64,000 nucleotides of DNA. It comes from Rhizobium rhododendri. Its GTDB lineage: Bacteria > Pseudomonadota > Alphaproteobacteria > Rhizobiales > Rhizobiaceae. This document shows, piece after piece, positions 1 through 8,248 of this stretch. Both the position numbers and the translations under genes were made by a program. Positions within the stretch are counted from its first letter, which is position 1; each line of letters begins with the position of its first letter. Location of the stretch: positions 248,001 through 312,000 of the forward strand of contig NZ_CP117270.1 in assembly GCF_007000325.2 (NCBI RefSeq), written 5' to 3'. Under the pieces are notes generated by a model that was not told the origin of the DNA, did not search any database, and worked only from the letters and a program-made list of their open reading frames with translations.

Positions 1-412
1 TGTCGAACATGACGAGGCGAGCCGGCGTGGCGGCGGCGAGCTTTCGAATGCGGCTTTCCGCCGGATGAAGGCGCATCTGCAGCGCCTCGAACGAGAGGTG
101 ACCGTCGATTTCGATCACCAACTCGCTGTCGATGATAAATCTCTCGGCCGGAATCTCGGCCAATAGTGCGAGAACCTCGGGAAAGTAGCGTCCGAGCGGT
201 TTGCCGGATTTCGCATGAAGCGCGACTTCCTCGCCATTTTTGAACGCGAGGCAGCGGAAGCCATCCCACTTCGGTTCGTATTGCCAGCCATCGCCCTGCG
301 GCAACGCCTCGGCGGAGCGCGCCTCCATCGGTGATGTATCGAGCGCGATGCCGAGCAGGTCTCCCTTGCTGACATCAGCCTTTTTGCCTTTCCGGCCTGC
401 CTTCACCGCCAT
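1..412 (-). CDS. ATP-dependent DNA ligase, LigC-type (3' part beyond window)
   Basis: The reading frame is open from an ATG at 412 to the window edge, about 137 codons. It shows the adenylation-site motif of ATP-dependent ligases: E-P-K-W-D-G-F-R near residue 50, where the lysine takes AMP, followed by the conserved R-Y-F-P-E and D-S-E-L stretches. The start overlaps the stop of the upstream ligD by one base (TGATG), so the two are almost certainly co-transcribed and translationally coupled. It starts directly with an adenylation domain and has no polymerase or phosphoesterase domain, which fits the stand-alone LigC-type ligases that back up LigD in alphaproteobacterial end joining. The role in end joining is inferred from the family and the neighbour. 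The C-terminal OB domain lies outside the window. Confidence 0.85.
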   Translation of the reverse strand, partial: MAVKAGRKGKKADVSKGDLLGIALDTSPMEARSAEALPQGDGWQYEPKWDGFRCLAFKNGEEVALHAKSGKPLGRYFPEVLALLAEIPAERFIIDSELVIEIDGHLSFEALQMRLHPAESRIRKLAAATPARLVMFD

Positions 413-3081
413 CAGGCCGCGTCCGCGCGCGATTTTGCGAGGCGCTTTACCGCCGGGGCGAGTGGGCGGGCGCCGTCGTTGTAGTCTTCCCAGGCCGAGC
501 TCTTCTTCAGCAGGGCGGGCACGGTGCGGATTGTGAAGCCTTTCGGGTCGAGGTCGGACTTGACCTGCGACCAAAGGATCGGCATCGACACCGTCGCGCC
601 CGGTCTCGCGCGTGTCGAAAGCGGGGCGACTGCCGTCGCCATGCGGTCGTTGCGCAGGTAATCGAGGAAGATGCGTCCGTTGCGAAGCTTCTTTGCCATG
701 TTGACGACGTAGCGGTCAGGGGCGTCATGGGCCGTCTGAAGACAGAGGTCGTGGGCAAACGTCTTCGCCTCCTGCCATGTCAGCGCCGTCTTGCCTTCCG
801 ACAGAGGTGTGACGACGTGCAGGCCCTTGCCGCCGGTGGTCTTGCAGAAGCTGACAAGGCCTAGCTCCTCGAGCCGGTCGCGCAACTCGCGCGCAGCCTC
901 GACTACGGTCGAGAATGGCACGTCAGGGCCGGGATCGAGGTCGAATACCAGTCTTCCGGGCACTTCGGGTTTTTTCGGCAGGCAATTCCAGGGATGCAGC
1001 TCGAGCGCCGCGACTTGCGCCACCGCGGCAAGGCCTTCGATGCGGTCGATTTCGAGATAGGGCTTGCGATCGCCTGATACGGTGACAAGATCCAGCAGGT
1101 TCGATGTGCTCTGCATTGCATGCCTCTGGAAGAACTGCTCGCCGCCGATGCCGTCGGGCGCCCGGATTATCGAGCACGGCCGACCGGCAATGTGGTCCAT
1201 CATCCATGGACCGACCGCCTCCAGATACTGGGCAAGATCCAGCTTGGTGACCGGCTCGCCGTCGCCGGCGTCAGGCCACATGGCCTTGTCTGGATGGGAG
1301 ATCGCCACGCCCATGACCGACGCCCGGGCTGCTGCGCCCCGCCGGGTTGCGTGGACTTTCTCTTCCGGATGCGGCACCTCTACCTTTACAGGCGATGCAG
1401 GCTTTTCGGCCTCGACCTCGGATGCGGGCTTGTCGTCGCGCAGGCCCTTGAACGCCGCCTGTCGAACCTGCCCGTCATTCGTCCAGCCGGCGAATTCGAT
1501 CTCGGCGACGAGCTCCGGCCTTGCCCAGACAATGCTCGCATCCTTGCGCGGGGCACCGATGCCGGTGAATGGCGATTTGTCAGCTTTGACGGCTTCCAGT
1601 CTTGGTTCGAGCGTCTTGAGTTTCGCCTCGCCATATCCGGTGCCTACTCGGCCGACATAGACGAAATGATCGCCTCTGTAGACGCCAACCAGCAGCGAAC
1701 GGAACCGTCCGTTGGTCGTTGCCCATCCGCCGACCACCACCTCGTGGCCGGCGCGGCATTTCGACTTCGACCACGAGGCGCTACGGCCGGAATGGTAGGG
1801 AGCGTCGAGCTTCTTCGAGATGATGCCTTCAAGGGAAAGCTGGCAGGCGGAGCGCAGCACCGCGTCGCCACCGGTGTCGAAATGCTCGACAAACCGGATG
1901 CGGGCATCGGGCTTTGCTTTGTCCAAGATCTTCTGCAGGCGAATCTTGCGCTCGGAAAGAGGTTGTTCGCGCACGTCCTCCCCGCCATCGAACAGCAGAT
2001 CGAAGGCGAAGAAAACGAGATCCTCAGTCTTTCCCTCTGAAAGGGCTGCCTGCAGGGCGGCAAAGTCCGGCGCGCCATGGCTGTCGAGCGCGGCGATTTC
2101 CCCGTCGATGATGCCATCGGGCAGAGCCTCTGCGGCGCGGGCAATCGCGCTGAACTTGTCCGTCCAGTCGAGGCCCTTGCGGGTCTTCAGGCTGACGCTA
2201 CCGCCCACTATCCGCATCTGGATGCGGTAACCATCGAACTTGATTTCGTGTACCCAGCCCTTACCGGACGGTGGCCGTGCGCCCGTGTCACAAAGCTGCG
2301 GCGGTATGAAATCCGGCATTGCCGAGCTGCTTTCCTTTGCGCCGGCTTTGCCCTTGACCTCGGCCTTGGCTGACTTGCGCGTTGGCTCTTTGGTAGCGCG
2401 TTCTTCTGCAGCCAGTCCCTCGCTGGTGTCCCAGACAGCGCCGGCGGACGAAGTGCTCTTAGCAAGCATGAAAGGTTTGGGGGCCTTTCCCTTGCCTGCG
2501 GCAATCGTTTCCAACGAGCGGCCGGACGCGACGGAGCTATCCTTCTCGAGAATTTTCTCGCCGCCGGTGTCCACGGCATGATCGTCATGATGCTTGATCA
2601 GCAGCCAGTTGGTTCGCTTGCCGCCGTTCCGGTCGTGCTTCATGCGGACAAGCACAAAGCTGCCATGCAGCTTTTCGCCCTCGAGACTGAATTTGAAATC
2701 GCCGTCTTCAAGCGCTCTTTCCGGGGTCTTGCTGCCTTCCGGCTCCCAGTATCCGCGGTCCCACAGCAGCACCGTGCCGCCGCCATACTGGCCTTTCGGA
2801 ATTGTACCTTCGAAGTCGCCGTAGTCGAGCGGATGGTCCTCGACCTCGACGGCAAGGCGCTTGTCGCCGGGATCGAGAGACGGACCCTTGGTGACTGCCC
2901 AGGACTTGAAGACGCCGTCGAGTTCCAGGCGCAGGTCATAGTGAAGCCTCGTCGCGTCGTGCTTTTGGATGACGAACCGCCTTCTGTTCGAGGCAGCAAT
3001 CTCCGTTTCGCCGCTCGGCTCCTGCGTTTTCTTGAAATCTCGCTTGGCGCGATAGGTCTTGAGATTTTCGTCGCCGACCAT
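412..3081 (-). CDS. ligD: Multifunctional DNA ligase LigD (phosphoesterase-ligase-polymerase)
   Basis: This 889-residue protein carries all three LigD activities in the order 3'-phosphoesterase, ligase, polymerase. The N-terminal domain (about 35-190) has the [12 protein letters not shown] signature with its metal-binding histidines. The ligase domain (about 255-560) has the adenylation motif K-F-D-G-Y-R near residue 280. The C-terminal archaeo-eukaryotic primase-type domain (about 590-880) shows D-L-D-P-G-P with catalytic aspartates and T-T-G-G-K-G-L-H. In known systems LigD works with the Ku ring to process and seal double-strand breaks (non-homologous end joining). No ku gene is visible in the window. 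The gene overlaps the following ligase gene by one base. Length and domain order are normal for rhizobial LigD. Confidence 0.95.
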   Translation of the reverse strand: MVGDENLKTYRAKRDFKKTQEPSGETEIAASNRRRFVIQKHDATRLHYDLRLELDGVFKSWAVTKGPSLDPGDKRLAVEVEDHPLDYGDFEGTIPKGQYGGGTVLLWDRGYWEPEGSKTPERALEDGDFKFSLEGEKLHGSFVLVRMKHDRNGGKRTNWLLIKHHDDHAVDTGGEKILEKDSSVASGRSLETIAAGKGKAPKPFMLAKSTSSAGAVWDTSEGLAAEERATKEPTRKSAKAEVKGKAGAKESSSAMPDFIPPQLCDTGARPPSGKGWVHEIKFDGYRIQMRIVGGSVSLKTRKGLDWTDKFSAIARAAEALPDGIIDGEIAALDSHGAPDFAALQAALSEGKTEDLVFFAFDLLFDGGEDVREQPLSERKIRLQKILDKAKPDARIRFVEHFDTGGDAVLRSACQLSLEGIISKKLDAPYHSGRSASWSKSKCRAGHEVVVGGWATTNGRFRSLLVGVYRGDHFVYVGRVGTGYGEAKLKTLEPRLEAVKADKSPFTGIGAPRKDASIVWARPELVAEIEFAGWTNDGQVRQAAFKGLRDDKPASEVEAEKPASPVKVEVPHPEEKVHATRRGAAARASVMGVAISHPDKAMWPDAGDGEPVTKLDLAQYLEAVGPWMMDHIAGRPCSIIRAPDGIGGEQFFQRHAMQSTSNLLDLVTVSGDRKPYLEIDRIEGLAAVAQVAALELHPWNCLPKKPEVPGRLVFDLDPGPDVPFSTVVEAARELRDRLEELGLVSFCKTTGGKGLHVVTPLSEGKTALTWQEAKTFAHDLCLQTAHDAPDRYVVNMAKKLRNGRIFLDYLRNDRMATAVAPLSTRARPGATVSMPILWSQVKSDLDPKGFTIRTVPALLKKSSAWEDYNDGARPLAPAVKRLAKSRADAA

Positions 3082-3204
3082 GGGTGTCTCCAGAGTTCCG
3101 TCATCGACACAACGCAGGCGCGTGGCCTTTGTTCTGTGCCCGGATTCACTTTCGCCCCCTGCGCCGGAGTCTGGCGCGAGGGAGACGAAAGGATTGCGGG
3201 CGGA

Positions 3205-3543
3205 TCAGCGGTGGCGGTTGACGCCGTGTACGGCCAGTGCCAGGAGATATCCCATGCCGGCTGCGGTCAGAACGCTGAGGACCGGGTGCAGCCTGACGGT
3301 CTCGTCGACCACCGCCTCTACCGCATTCGCGTTTGACTTGAGCTTGGTGCGCGCCGCATCTGTCATATCGGCTATGGAAGTCGACAGGCTGGCGACCTCG
3401 GCCTTTAGCGCTTCAACCTGGTCGGCGACGGTATCTGAAAAGTCCGACTTCGGCTGCGCCAGGGCTTCATCGACGAGCGGCGCGTCGGAGGGCTCGATGA
3501 TGCCTAGCGGCGTAGCGGGTTTCGGTGTGAATTCTTCGGCCAT
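3205..3543 (-). CDS. Small membrane-anchored protein, DUF883/ElaB-YqjD-like
   Basis: The protein has 112 residues. Its N-terminal half is proline-rich, then comes an amphipathic, probably coiled-coil stretch (about 35-80, rich in Ala, Glu, Lys, Ser and Thr) and a single C-terminal hydrophobic helix (about 85-105) ending in H-R. This architecture matches the ElaB/YqjD/DUF883 group of inner-membrane proteins, some of which bind ribosomes in stationary phase in enterobacteria. The similarity is one of layout rather than of a diagnostic motif, so function is not assigned. It is transcribed toward ligD with 123 bp between them. The ATG is preceded by AGGAGGAC, a good ribosome-binding site. Confidence 0.65.
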   Translation of the reverse strand: MAEEFTPKPATPLGIIEPSDAPLVDEALAQPKSDFSDTVADQVEALKAEVASLSTSIADMTDAARTKLKSNANAVEAVVDETVRLHPVLSVLTAAGMGYLLALAVHGVNRHR

Positions 3544-3708
3544 GATGTCCTCCTGAGGTTGAAAAGCAGCAACCAGTCAGGATGGGATATGTTCCCATGG
3601 TTAGGAGCGTGATGGTTTCGGTTCGCGCATATGTAGGCACAGCTCATAACTTCGATCGCAAGCCACGGAGCAGCGGAAGCTTCTGGACGTCTGCGCCGGC
3701 TTTGGGGA

Positions 3709-3918
3709 TCAGGACTTCGGCTTGTGCTCGGCTTCGATAGCCGCGTCATGATACCAGCTGCCGCCATAGGCAGCATCCGCATACGCACCTTCGGAAAACC
3801 GATTGAGCTTTCGATCGAGCAATACGACGGTCGCGTCACCACCGAGGTCGCGTCGGACCTTACGGGTGATGATGGGAAACTGGTAGATCGTTGCCGTTTC
3901 TGCGTGTGTGTTTGCCAT
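3709..3918 (-). CDS. gstI: GstI-like glutamine synthetase translational inhibitor (DUF2735)
   Basis: This 69-residue protein has an N-terminal A-T-I-Y-Q-F-P motif and a C-terminal G-S-W-Y-H-D-A-A-I motif, both typical of the DUF2735 family found in Rhizobiales. It is divergent from glnII. In R. leguminosarum a small gene at exactly this place, gstI, encodes a protein that blocks glnII expression post-transcriptionally when nitrogen is sufficient. Position, size and motif agree with that assignment. I infer the function from synteny because I could not align it to the characterised protein. The gene sits 485 bp from the glnII start. Confidence 0.7.
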   Translation of the reverse strand: MANTHAETATIYQFPIITRKVRRDLGGDATVVLLDRKLNRFSEGAYADAAYGGSWYHDAAIEAEHKPKS

Positions 3919-4403
3919 TGATGTCTATCTTTCGTTTCCCCGTGGAGATCACGACTCCCGGCATTCTCAATGTAACATGTCTGCCTGCCATTTGCTCGAA
4001 ATGATTAAAAAGAAATCATTATGTTGAATATGTAGGCAATTCGCCGTTTTCCGCAAGGGAAATCGTGGTGATATTGTGGCGTAAATTTACGCTGACAGAT
4101 CATTGTCAGCGTTGTGCCGGCCTATGCCGTGAGCGAAGCGAACCGGAAGATGCGCTTCCATGCGGAAAAGGCCGCAGATGTCGCCACCAGCGCAGCGCGC
4201 TGGCCTCTTTAATATGTGAATTTTAGAATATTCTGGTTAAAGAAGTGTGCCAACCGCTGGAAGATGGCGTTGCGAAGGGGTTGGCGCAGAAACTGGCATA
4301 GCAAATGCATGTCTCTTGGCAAACGTGGACGGCCACGATCCGAGGCCGCCGACGCCGATAGACTTTACTGACCTTAGCTTCGTAAACCTATGAGAGGTTC
4401 GCC
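3919..4403. other. gstI-glnII divergent regulatory region
   Basis: This is a 485-bp gene-free stretch. It holds a sigma-54 type promoter for glnII (listed separately). The left part is AT-rich around 3960-4035. A short inverted element, TGACAGATCATTGTCA, lies at about 4091-4106. I looked for a clear NtrC palindrome and for a sigma-54 promoter reading toward gstI and found none good enough to call. Confidence 0.6.
4294..4309 (+). promoter_or_regulatory. Candidate sigma-54 (-24/-12) promoter of glnII
   Basis: TGGCAT, five bases, then ATGCA, with exactly ten bases between the GG and GC dinucleotides. The consensus is TGGCAC-N5-TTGCA. It is about 95 bp upstream of the glnII ATG. glnII of rhizobia is known to be activated by NtrC with RpoN, which supports the call. 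Confidence 0.65.
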
Positions 4404-5444
4404 ATGACGAAATATAAACTCGAGTACATCTGGCTCGACGGTTACACGCCGGTTCCCAATCTGCGCGGCAAGACGCAGATCAAGGAATTCGCCGCATTCC
4501 CAACTCTCGAGGAACTGCCTCTCTGGGGTTTCGACGGATCGTCGACGATGCAGGCCGAAGGCCGCAGCTCCGATTGCGTGCTGAAGCCCGTTGCCGTTTT
4601 TCCGGACAGTGAGCGCTTGAACGGCGTTCTCGTCATGTGCGAAGTCATGATGCCGGACGGCGTCACGCCGCATCCTAGCAATTCCCGCGCTACCATCCTC
4701 GACGATGCCGGCGCCTGGTTCGGCTTCGAGCAGGAATACTTCTTCTACGAGAACGGCCGTCCGCTGGGCTTCCCAGAAGCCGGCTATCCTGCTCCGCAGG
4801 GTCCTTACTACACGGGCGTCGGCTATTCGAACGTTGGCAGCATCGCGCGCCAGATCGTCGAAGAGCACCTCGACATCTGCCTTGCAGCCGGTATCAACCA
4901 CGAAGGCATCAACGCCGAAGTGGCGAAGGGTCAGTGGGAATTCCAGATCTTCGGCAAGGGCTCCAAGCGCGCCGCCGACGAAATGTGGATAGCCCGCTAC
5001 CTGCTGCAGCGCCTGACCGAAAAGTACGGCGTCGATATCGAATATCACTGCAAGCCGCTCGGCGACACAGACTGGAACGGCTCGGGCATGCACGCCAACT
5101 TCTCGACCGCCTACATGCGCGAAGTCGGCGGCAAGGCCTATTTCGAAGCCCTGATGGCAGCCTTCGAAAAGAACCTGATGGACCACATCAATGTCTACGG
5201 TCCTGACAACGACAAGCGCCTCACCGGCAAGCACGAAACTGCTCCGTGGAACAAGTTCTCCTACGGCGTTGCCGACCGTGGTGCATCGATCCGCGTGCCG
5301 CACTCGTTCATCAAGAACGACTACAAGGGCTACCTCGAAGATCGCCGCCCGAACTCGCAGGGCGACCCCTACCAGATCGCTTCGCAGATCCTGAAGACCA
5401 TTGCAGAAGTTCCGACCGAAGGCAGCGTCTCCGCCGCCGCATAA
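4404..5444 (+). CDS. glnII: Glutamine synthetase type II
   Basis: This enzyme condenses ammonia and glutamate to glutamine with ATP in the cytoplasm. The protein has 346 residues, the usual length of the eukaryote-like GSII found in rhizobia beside the standard GlnA. Visible signatures are W-G-F-D-G-S-S-T near residue 45, the glutamate-rich metal site F-G-F-E-Q-E-Y about residue 108, the G-I-N-H-E-G-I-N-A-E-V and Q-W-E-F-Q stretch, N-G-S-G-M-H-A-N near 230, and R-G-A-S-I-R-V-P toward the end. GSII is not adenylylated. Control is through nitrogen-regulated transcription and the divergent gstI. A ribosome-binding site (GAGAGG) precedes the ATG, and a strong terminator follows. Confidence 0.97.
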   Translation: MTKYKLEYIWLDGYTPVPNLRGKTQIKEFAAFPTLEELPLWGFDGSSTMQAEGRSSDCVLKPVAVFPDSERLNGVLVMCEVMMPDGVTPHPSNSRATILDDAGAWFGFEQEYFFYENGRPLGFPEAGYPAPQGPYYTGVGYSNVGSIARQIVEEHLDICLAAGINHEGINAEVAKGQWEFQIFGKGSKRAADEMWIARYLLQRLTEKYGVDIEYHCKPLGDTDWNGSGMHANFSTAYMREVGGKAYFEALMAAFEKNLMDHINVYGPDNDKRLTGKHETAPWNKFSYGVADRGASIRVPHSFIKNDYKGYLEDRRPNSQGDPYQIASQILKTIAEVPTEGSVSAAA

Positions 5445-5465
5445 GGTTAGTCTGTTGCGTCATCG

Positions 5466-5503
5466 ATGGGCCGCCTCCTGAAAGGGTCGCGGCCCATTTT
5501 TTT
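5466..5503 (+). terminator. Intrinsic terminator of glnII
   Basis: The arms ATGGGCCGC (5466-5474) and GCGGCCCAT (5489-5497) are perfectly complementary and are followed by a run of T residues to 5503. It lies 22 bp after the glnII stop and may also serve the convergent cyclase gene. Confidence 0.9.
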
Positions 5504-5505
5504 GT

Positions 5506-6534
5506 TTATTGGCGGTACAAGGCGAACTGGTCGCGTCCTGCCGATTTCGCCCGGTACAGTGCGTCGTCGACATTCTTCAGAAGCGTCTGCCGATCATTGC
5601 CGGCCTCCGGTGCCACGGCCGCTCCGACGCTGACGCTGACGCGGATCATTTCCCCCTCGATCACAAAAGGCTCGCGGAAGGCCCCGACCACCCGTTCCGC
5701 CAATGCGGCTGTTGCTCTGGGGCTGCCGAGTTCCGGAGAGAAGATGGCAAACTCGTCGCCGCCCATGCGCACGGCGATGTCGCTCGAGCGGATGACTGCG
5801 CGGATGCGCTCCGCCCCCTGGCGCAGGATATCGTCGCCGCCGTGATGGCCGAGCCGGTCATTGATCGCCTTGAACCCGTCAAGGTCGATATAGAGCGCTC
5901 CGAACGGGCGGTCGGATTCGAGGGCCTTTGTCAAAGCGCTATCGACGAAGGCCGGCAGCGCCGATCGGTTGAAGAAACCGGTGAGCGGGTCCGTCATCGC
6001 CGCCGTGCGGAGATCCTGCTCGGTGAGCGACATGACGATATTCGACTTTTGCAGCCGCAACAGAGCGCTGGCGACCACCGCAAAGTTTCGCAATGTCTCG
6101 ATCTGCAAGACGTCGAGCTCGCGCGGATGGGTGTCGAGAATACAGAATGCGCCCACTGCCAACCCCGGATCGAGCTCGACCGGTGCTCCTGCATAAAAGC
6201 GGAAAAAGGGATCGCCGTCGACGAAGGGGAGATGCCTGAGCTCGGGATCTTCCTTCAGATCGGGGACGACGAGCAGGTCGTTGCCGTAGACGACCCGTGT
6301 GCAGATCGACTGGTCGCGGCCGCAATCGCCGAGCACCAGGCCCGCCTGACCGGCTATGCGAAGCCAGTCCTCCTCTACGATGTTGATGGCCGCAAAGGCA
6401 GTTCCGAAAACATTGCGGGCAAGTCCTGCCAGAGCTTCCATTTCGGTGGTCGCGCCACCGCGTGCAGAACTCAGGGAACGGACGGCAATCAGCCGTTCCG
6501 CCTCGTTGTCTGGCTTCAGCCCAAGTCCTTGCAC
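5506..6534 (-). CDS. GAF-GGDEF diguanylate cyclase
   Basis: This is a predicted cytoplasmic enzyme making cyclic di-GMP from two GTP. An N-terminal GAF-like sensor domain (about 25-170, with the C-I-L-D-T motif typical of GAF-GGDEF proteins) precedes a GGDEF domain (about 180-342). The domain contains D-P-L-T-G-F-F-N-R and an intact R-M-G-G-D-E-F active site, so catalysis is expected. No membrane segment is seen. I chose the GTG at 6534 because GGAGG stands five bases before it. An in-frame GTG at 6546 is possible but lacks such a site. The gene is convergent with glnII and shares its terminator region. Confidence 0.9.
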   Translation of the reverse strand: MQGLGLKPDNEAERLIAVRSLSSARGGATTEMEALAGLARNVFGTAFAAINIVEEDWLRIAGQAGLVLGDCGRDQSICTRVVYGNDLLVVPDLKEDPELRHLPFVDGDPFFRFYAGAPVELDPGLAVGAFCILDTHPRELDVLQIETLRNFAVVASALLRLQKSNIVMSLTEQDLRTAAMTDPLTGFFNRSALPAFVDSALTKALESDRPFGALYIDLDGFKAINDRLGHHGGDDILRQGAERIRAVIRSSDIAVRMGGDEFAIFSPELGSPRATAALAERVVGAFREPFVIEGEMIRVSVSVGAAVAPEAGNDRQTLLKNVDDALYRAKSAGRDQFALYRQ

Positions 6535-6685
6535 CCTTTCCTCCACCGCTTTTCGCCTGCTTTAGACATAAGGCAGATATCATGGAAAGGTAGAGGGCGC
6601 GGTTGTGCCATTCCGGTTACCTCGCCAAGAGACCGTTAACCAACTGCGCGTAAACAGGGAGCAGTAAACGAGGGTTTTGAGTCGC

Positions 6686-6994
6686 ATGGCGTCGAAGTTG
6701 AGTGAACTGCTGAGTGTCGTTGGCAATGGCAATATCGTGGTGTTTCCGGTGGCAAGTCGTGCGGGTGATATCGAGCGTTGTGCGCGTGAACTGGACGACA
6801 AGCATGGCACCGACGCTGTCGATTACTGGAAAACTGAATGCCGAAGGTTGGCCGCGCAGCTGACGGCGGTGGGTCTTTCCGAGGATGACGTCCGCCGCCA
6901 GGTGATGCTGTTCCAGGACGAGGTACAGGCCGAGCTCGTGCGGCGCCACCAAGATCGCCAGCACGTCGAGGCGCCGGCCGAAAAGCAGGGCTGA
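6686..6994 (+). CDS. DUF6074-like small hypothetical protein
   Basis: This protein of about 102 residues has a short hydrophobic N-terminal segment containing I-V-V-F-P and R-A-G-D-I, then a charged helical region with W-K-T-E-C-R-R-L and a terminal V-R-R-Q-V-M-L-F-Q-D-E-V-Q-A-E-L. The pairing of an I-V-x-F-P strand with such a helical tail matches the rhizobial DUF6074 group, whose function is unknown. I use the ATG at 6686. An upstream TTG at 6677 is also in frame but lies only three bases after the GAGG, too close. The gene stands alone between the cyclase and aroQ. Confidence 0.6.
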   Translation: MASKLSELLSVVGNGNIVVFPVASRAGDIERCARELDDKHGTDAVDYWKTECRRLAAQLTAVGLSEDDVRRQVMLFQDEVQAELVRRHQDRQHVEAPAEKQG

Positions 6995-7108
6995 TCTCGC
7001 CTGAGAGTTTAACGTGTCGTCGAGCCGGTGGTCGACAGCAACGGGTACGATGCTGTAGCCTTGGGGTCGGCAGTTGGCATCAGCCTCCGCTACAGTCGAG
7101 AAATTACC

Positions 7109-7546
7109 ATGAGCCTGATCTACGTCCTGAACGGCCCCAACTTGAACCTGCTCGGCAAGCGCCAGCCGGAGGTCTATGGCCATGAGACCCTGTCGATGGT
7201 GGAAGCCGATTGCCACCGGGTGGCGCAGGAGTTCGGCCATACGATCCGCTTCGAGCAGAGCAACCGGGAATACGAGATTATCGACTGGATCCATGCGGCC
7301 CGCGACGAGGCGGCTGCCATCGTCATCAATCCGGCCGCATTCACCCACACGTCAGTTGCCATCCTCGACGCGCTGAACGCCTTTGACGGCCTGGTGATCG
7401 AAGTGCACATTTCGAATGTTCACAAGCGCGAGGAATTTCGGCACCATAGCTTCGTGTCGAGCCGCGCAGACGGCGTTATTGCCGGTCTCGGTACGGAAGG
7501 CTATCAACTGGCCATCCGCAGGATCAGCTCGCTGCTGAAGACCTAG
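7109..7546 (+). CDS. aroQ: 3-dehydroquinate dehydratase, type II
   Basis: The enzyme removes water from 3-dehydroquinate to give 3-dehydroshikimate in the shikimate pathway or in quinate use. The protein has 145 residues, the normal size of this dodecameric family. It starts with the N-G-P-N-L-N-L-L-G motif, followed by the catalytic-tyrosine loop (P-E-V-Y-G, Tyr about 24), N-P-A-A-F-T-H-T-S (about 73-81) and E-V-H-I-S-N with the downstream F-R-H-H-S. The open frame extends upstream to 7028, but family similarity begins at the ATG at 7109. It is not in an accB-accC context, so it may be a second, accessory aroQ copy. That last point is inferred. Confidence 0.93.
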   Translation: MSLIYVLNGPNLNLLGKRQPEVYGHETLSMVEADCHRVAQEFGHTIRFEQSNREYEIIDWIHAARDEAAAIVINPAAFTHTSVAILDALNAFDGLVIEVHISNVHKREEFRHHSFVSSRADGVIAGLGTEGYQLAIRRISSLLKT

Positions 7547-7588
7547 TGTCTTGCTGCAGCAAACCTGAAAAAGCCAGCCGACTTTAAA

Positions 7589-7903
7589 TCAGCCCGCCTT
7601 GAGTTCCTCTGCCTTGACCTCTGGGGCGTCGAAGATTTCCTCGAGCAGCGCCAGGACCTTGCGAACACTTTCCGAATTGACGGTGTAGTAGACCGTCTGC
7701 GCATCGCGGCGGGTCTTCACCATGTGGGCCGAGCGAAGCTTCGCGAGGTGCTGCGACAGCGCCGACTGGCTAAGCCCGATCATATCGGCCAATGCGCCGA
7801 CCGGCATTTCGCCCCGCGTCAGGATATCGAGAACACGCAGCCGCTGCTCGTTGGCCATAGCGCTCAGGAACGTTGACTTTTGCTCGAAGATAGGGTTTTC
7901 CAA
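7589..7903 (-). CDS. ArsR-family transcriptional regulator, NolR-like
   Basis: The protein is 104 residues with a winged helix: F-L-S-A-M-A-N-E-Q-R-L near the start, recognition helix G-L-S-Q-S-A-L-S-Q-H-L-A-K-L-R, and wing T-R-R-D-A-Q-T-V-Y-Y. These stretches closely match NolR, the rhizobial repressor of nodulation and quorum-sensing genes, and the BigR/HlyU branch of ArsR proteins. There is no cysteine at all, so it cannot be a classical metal sensor with a CxC site. It is probably autoregulated: an inverted repeat ATTAG-N9-CTAAT lies 30 bp upstream. It is divergent from the alcohol dehydrogenase gene. I do not name it nolR because paralogues are common. Confidence 0.85.
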   Translation of the reverse strand: MENPIFEQKSTFLSAMANEQRLRVLDILTRGEMPVGALADMIGLSQSALSQHLAKLRSAHMVKTRRDAQTVYYTVNSESVRKVLALLEEIFDAPEVKAEELKAG

Positions 7904-8248
7904 AATGAAATTCCTTGAAAATTTGTTTAAAAATTAGCATCCGGACCTAATAAAGTCCAATCTAAAATGTCGGACTGATTAACGTGAGCGCATTTAACCA
8001 CTTTTACGCGTGCTAATTGTGTACTCTACCCCAGAACCATGCCGCTTGTCTCCCGTTGGCCCTGCTGGGGAGGCGATCTCGGCAGATATTTTTGGGACAT
8101 CTCTCATACAGGCTTGAAGGCATTTGGCCCAACAGACCTTTTTGCCCGAGGTTGTCCGACCAGCTTTCCTCGAAAAATGGGAACCTATCCAATAGGTCGT
8201 CGTTCGATTTTCAGGCTCCACCGCCTGAACCTTCGAAAGGACCTCCCC
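7904..8248. other. Intergenic region between NolR-like gene and alcohol dehydrogenase
   Basis: 345 bp without a supported gene. The left 50 bp are AT-rich and hold the candidate operator of the ArsR gene. A second short inverted pair (AGTCC at 7954, GGACT at 7971) lies just outside it. The rest is an apparently untranslated leader of the dehydrogenase gene. The frame is open upstream from 8039, but those codons show no family similarity. Confidence 0.5.
7933..7951. promoter_or_regulatory. Candidate NolR-type operator
   Basis: ATTAG (7933-7937), nine bases, CTAAT (7947-7951): a perfect inverted repeat centred about 40 bp upstream of the ArsR start. NolR is known to bind TTAG-based, nine-base-spaced sites, so autoregulation is likely. 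The second half does not match the published asymmetric consensus exactly. Confidence 0.5.

Noticed and set aside
4200..4300. NtrC binding sites upstream of the glnII promoter
   Set aside because: Looked for GCAC-N5-GTGC-like palindromes; only partial matches, not better than chance.
4374..5303. 309-codon frame antisense to glnII
   Set aside because: Mirror of the highly conserved glutamine synthetase coding sequence; no independent support.
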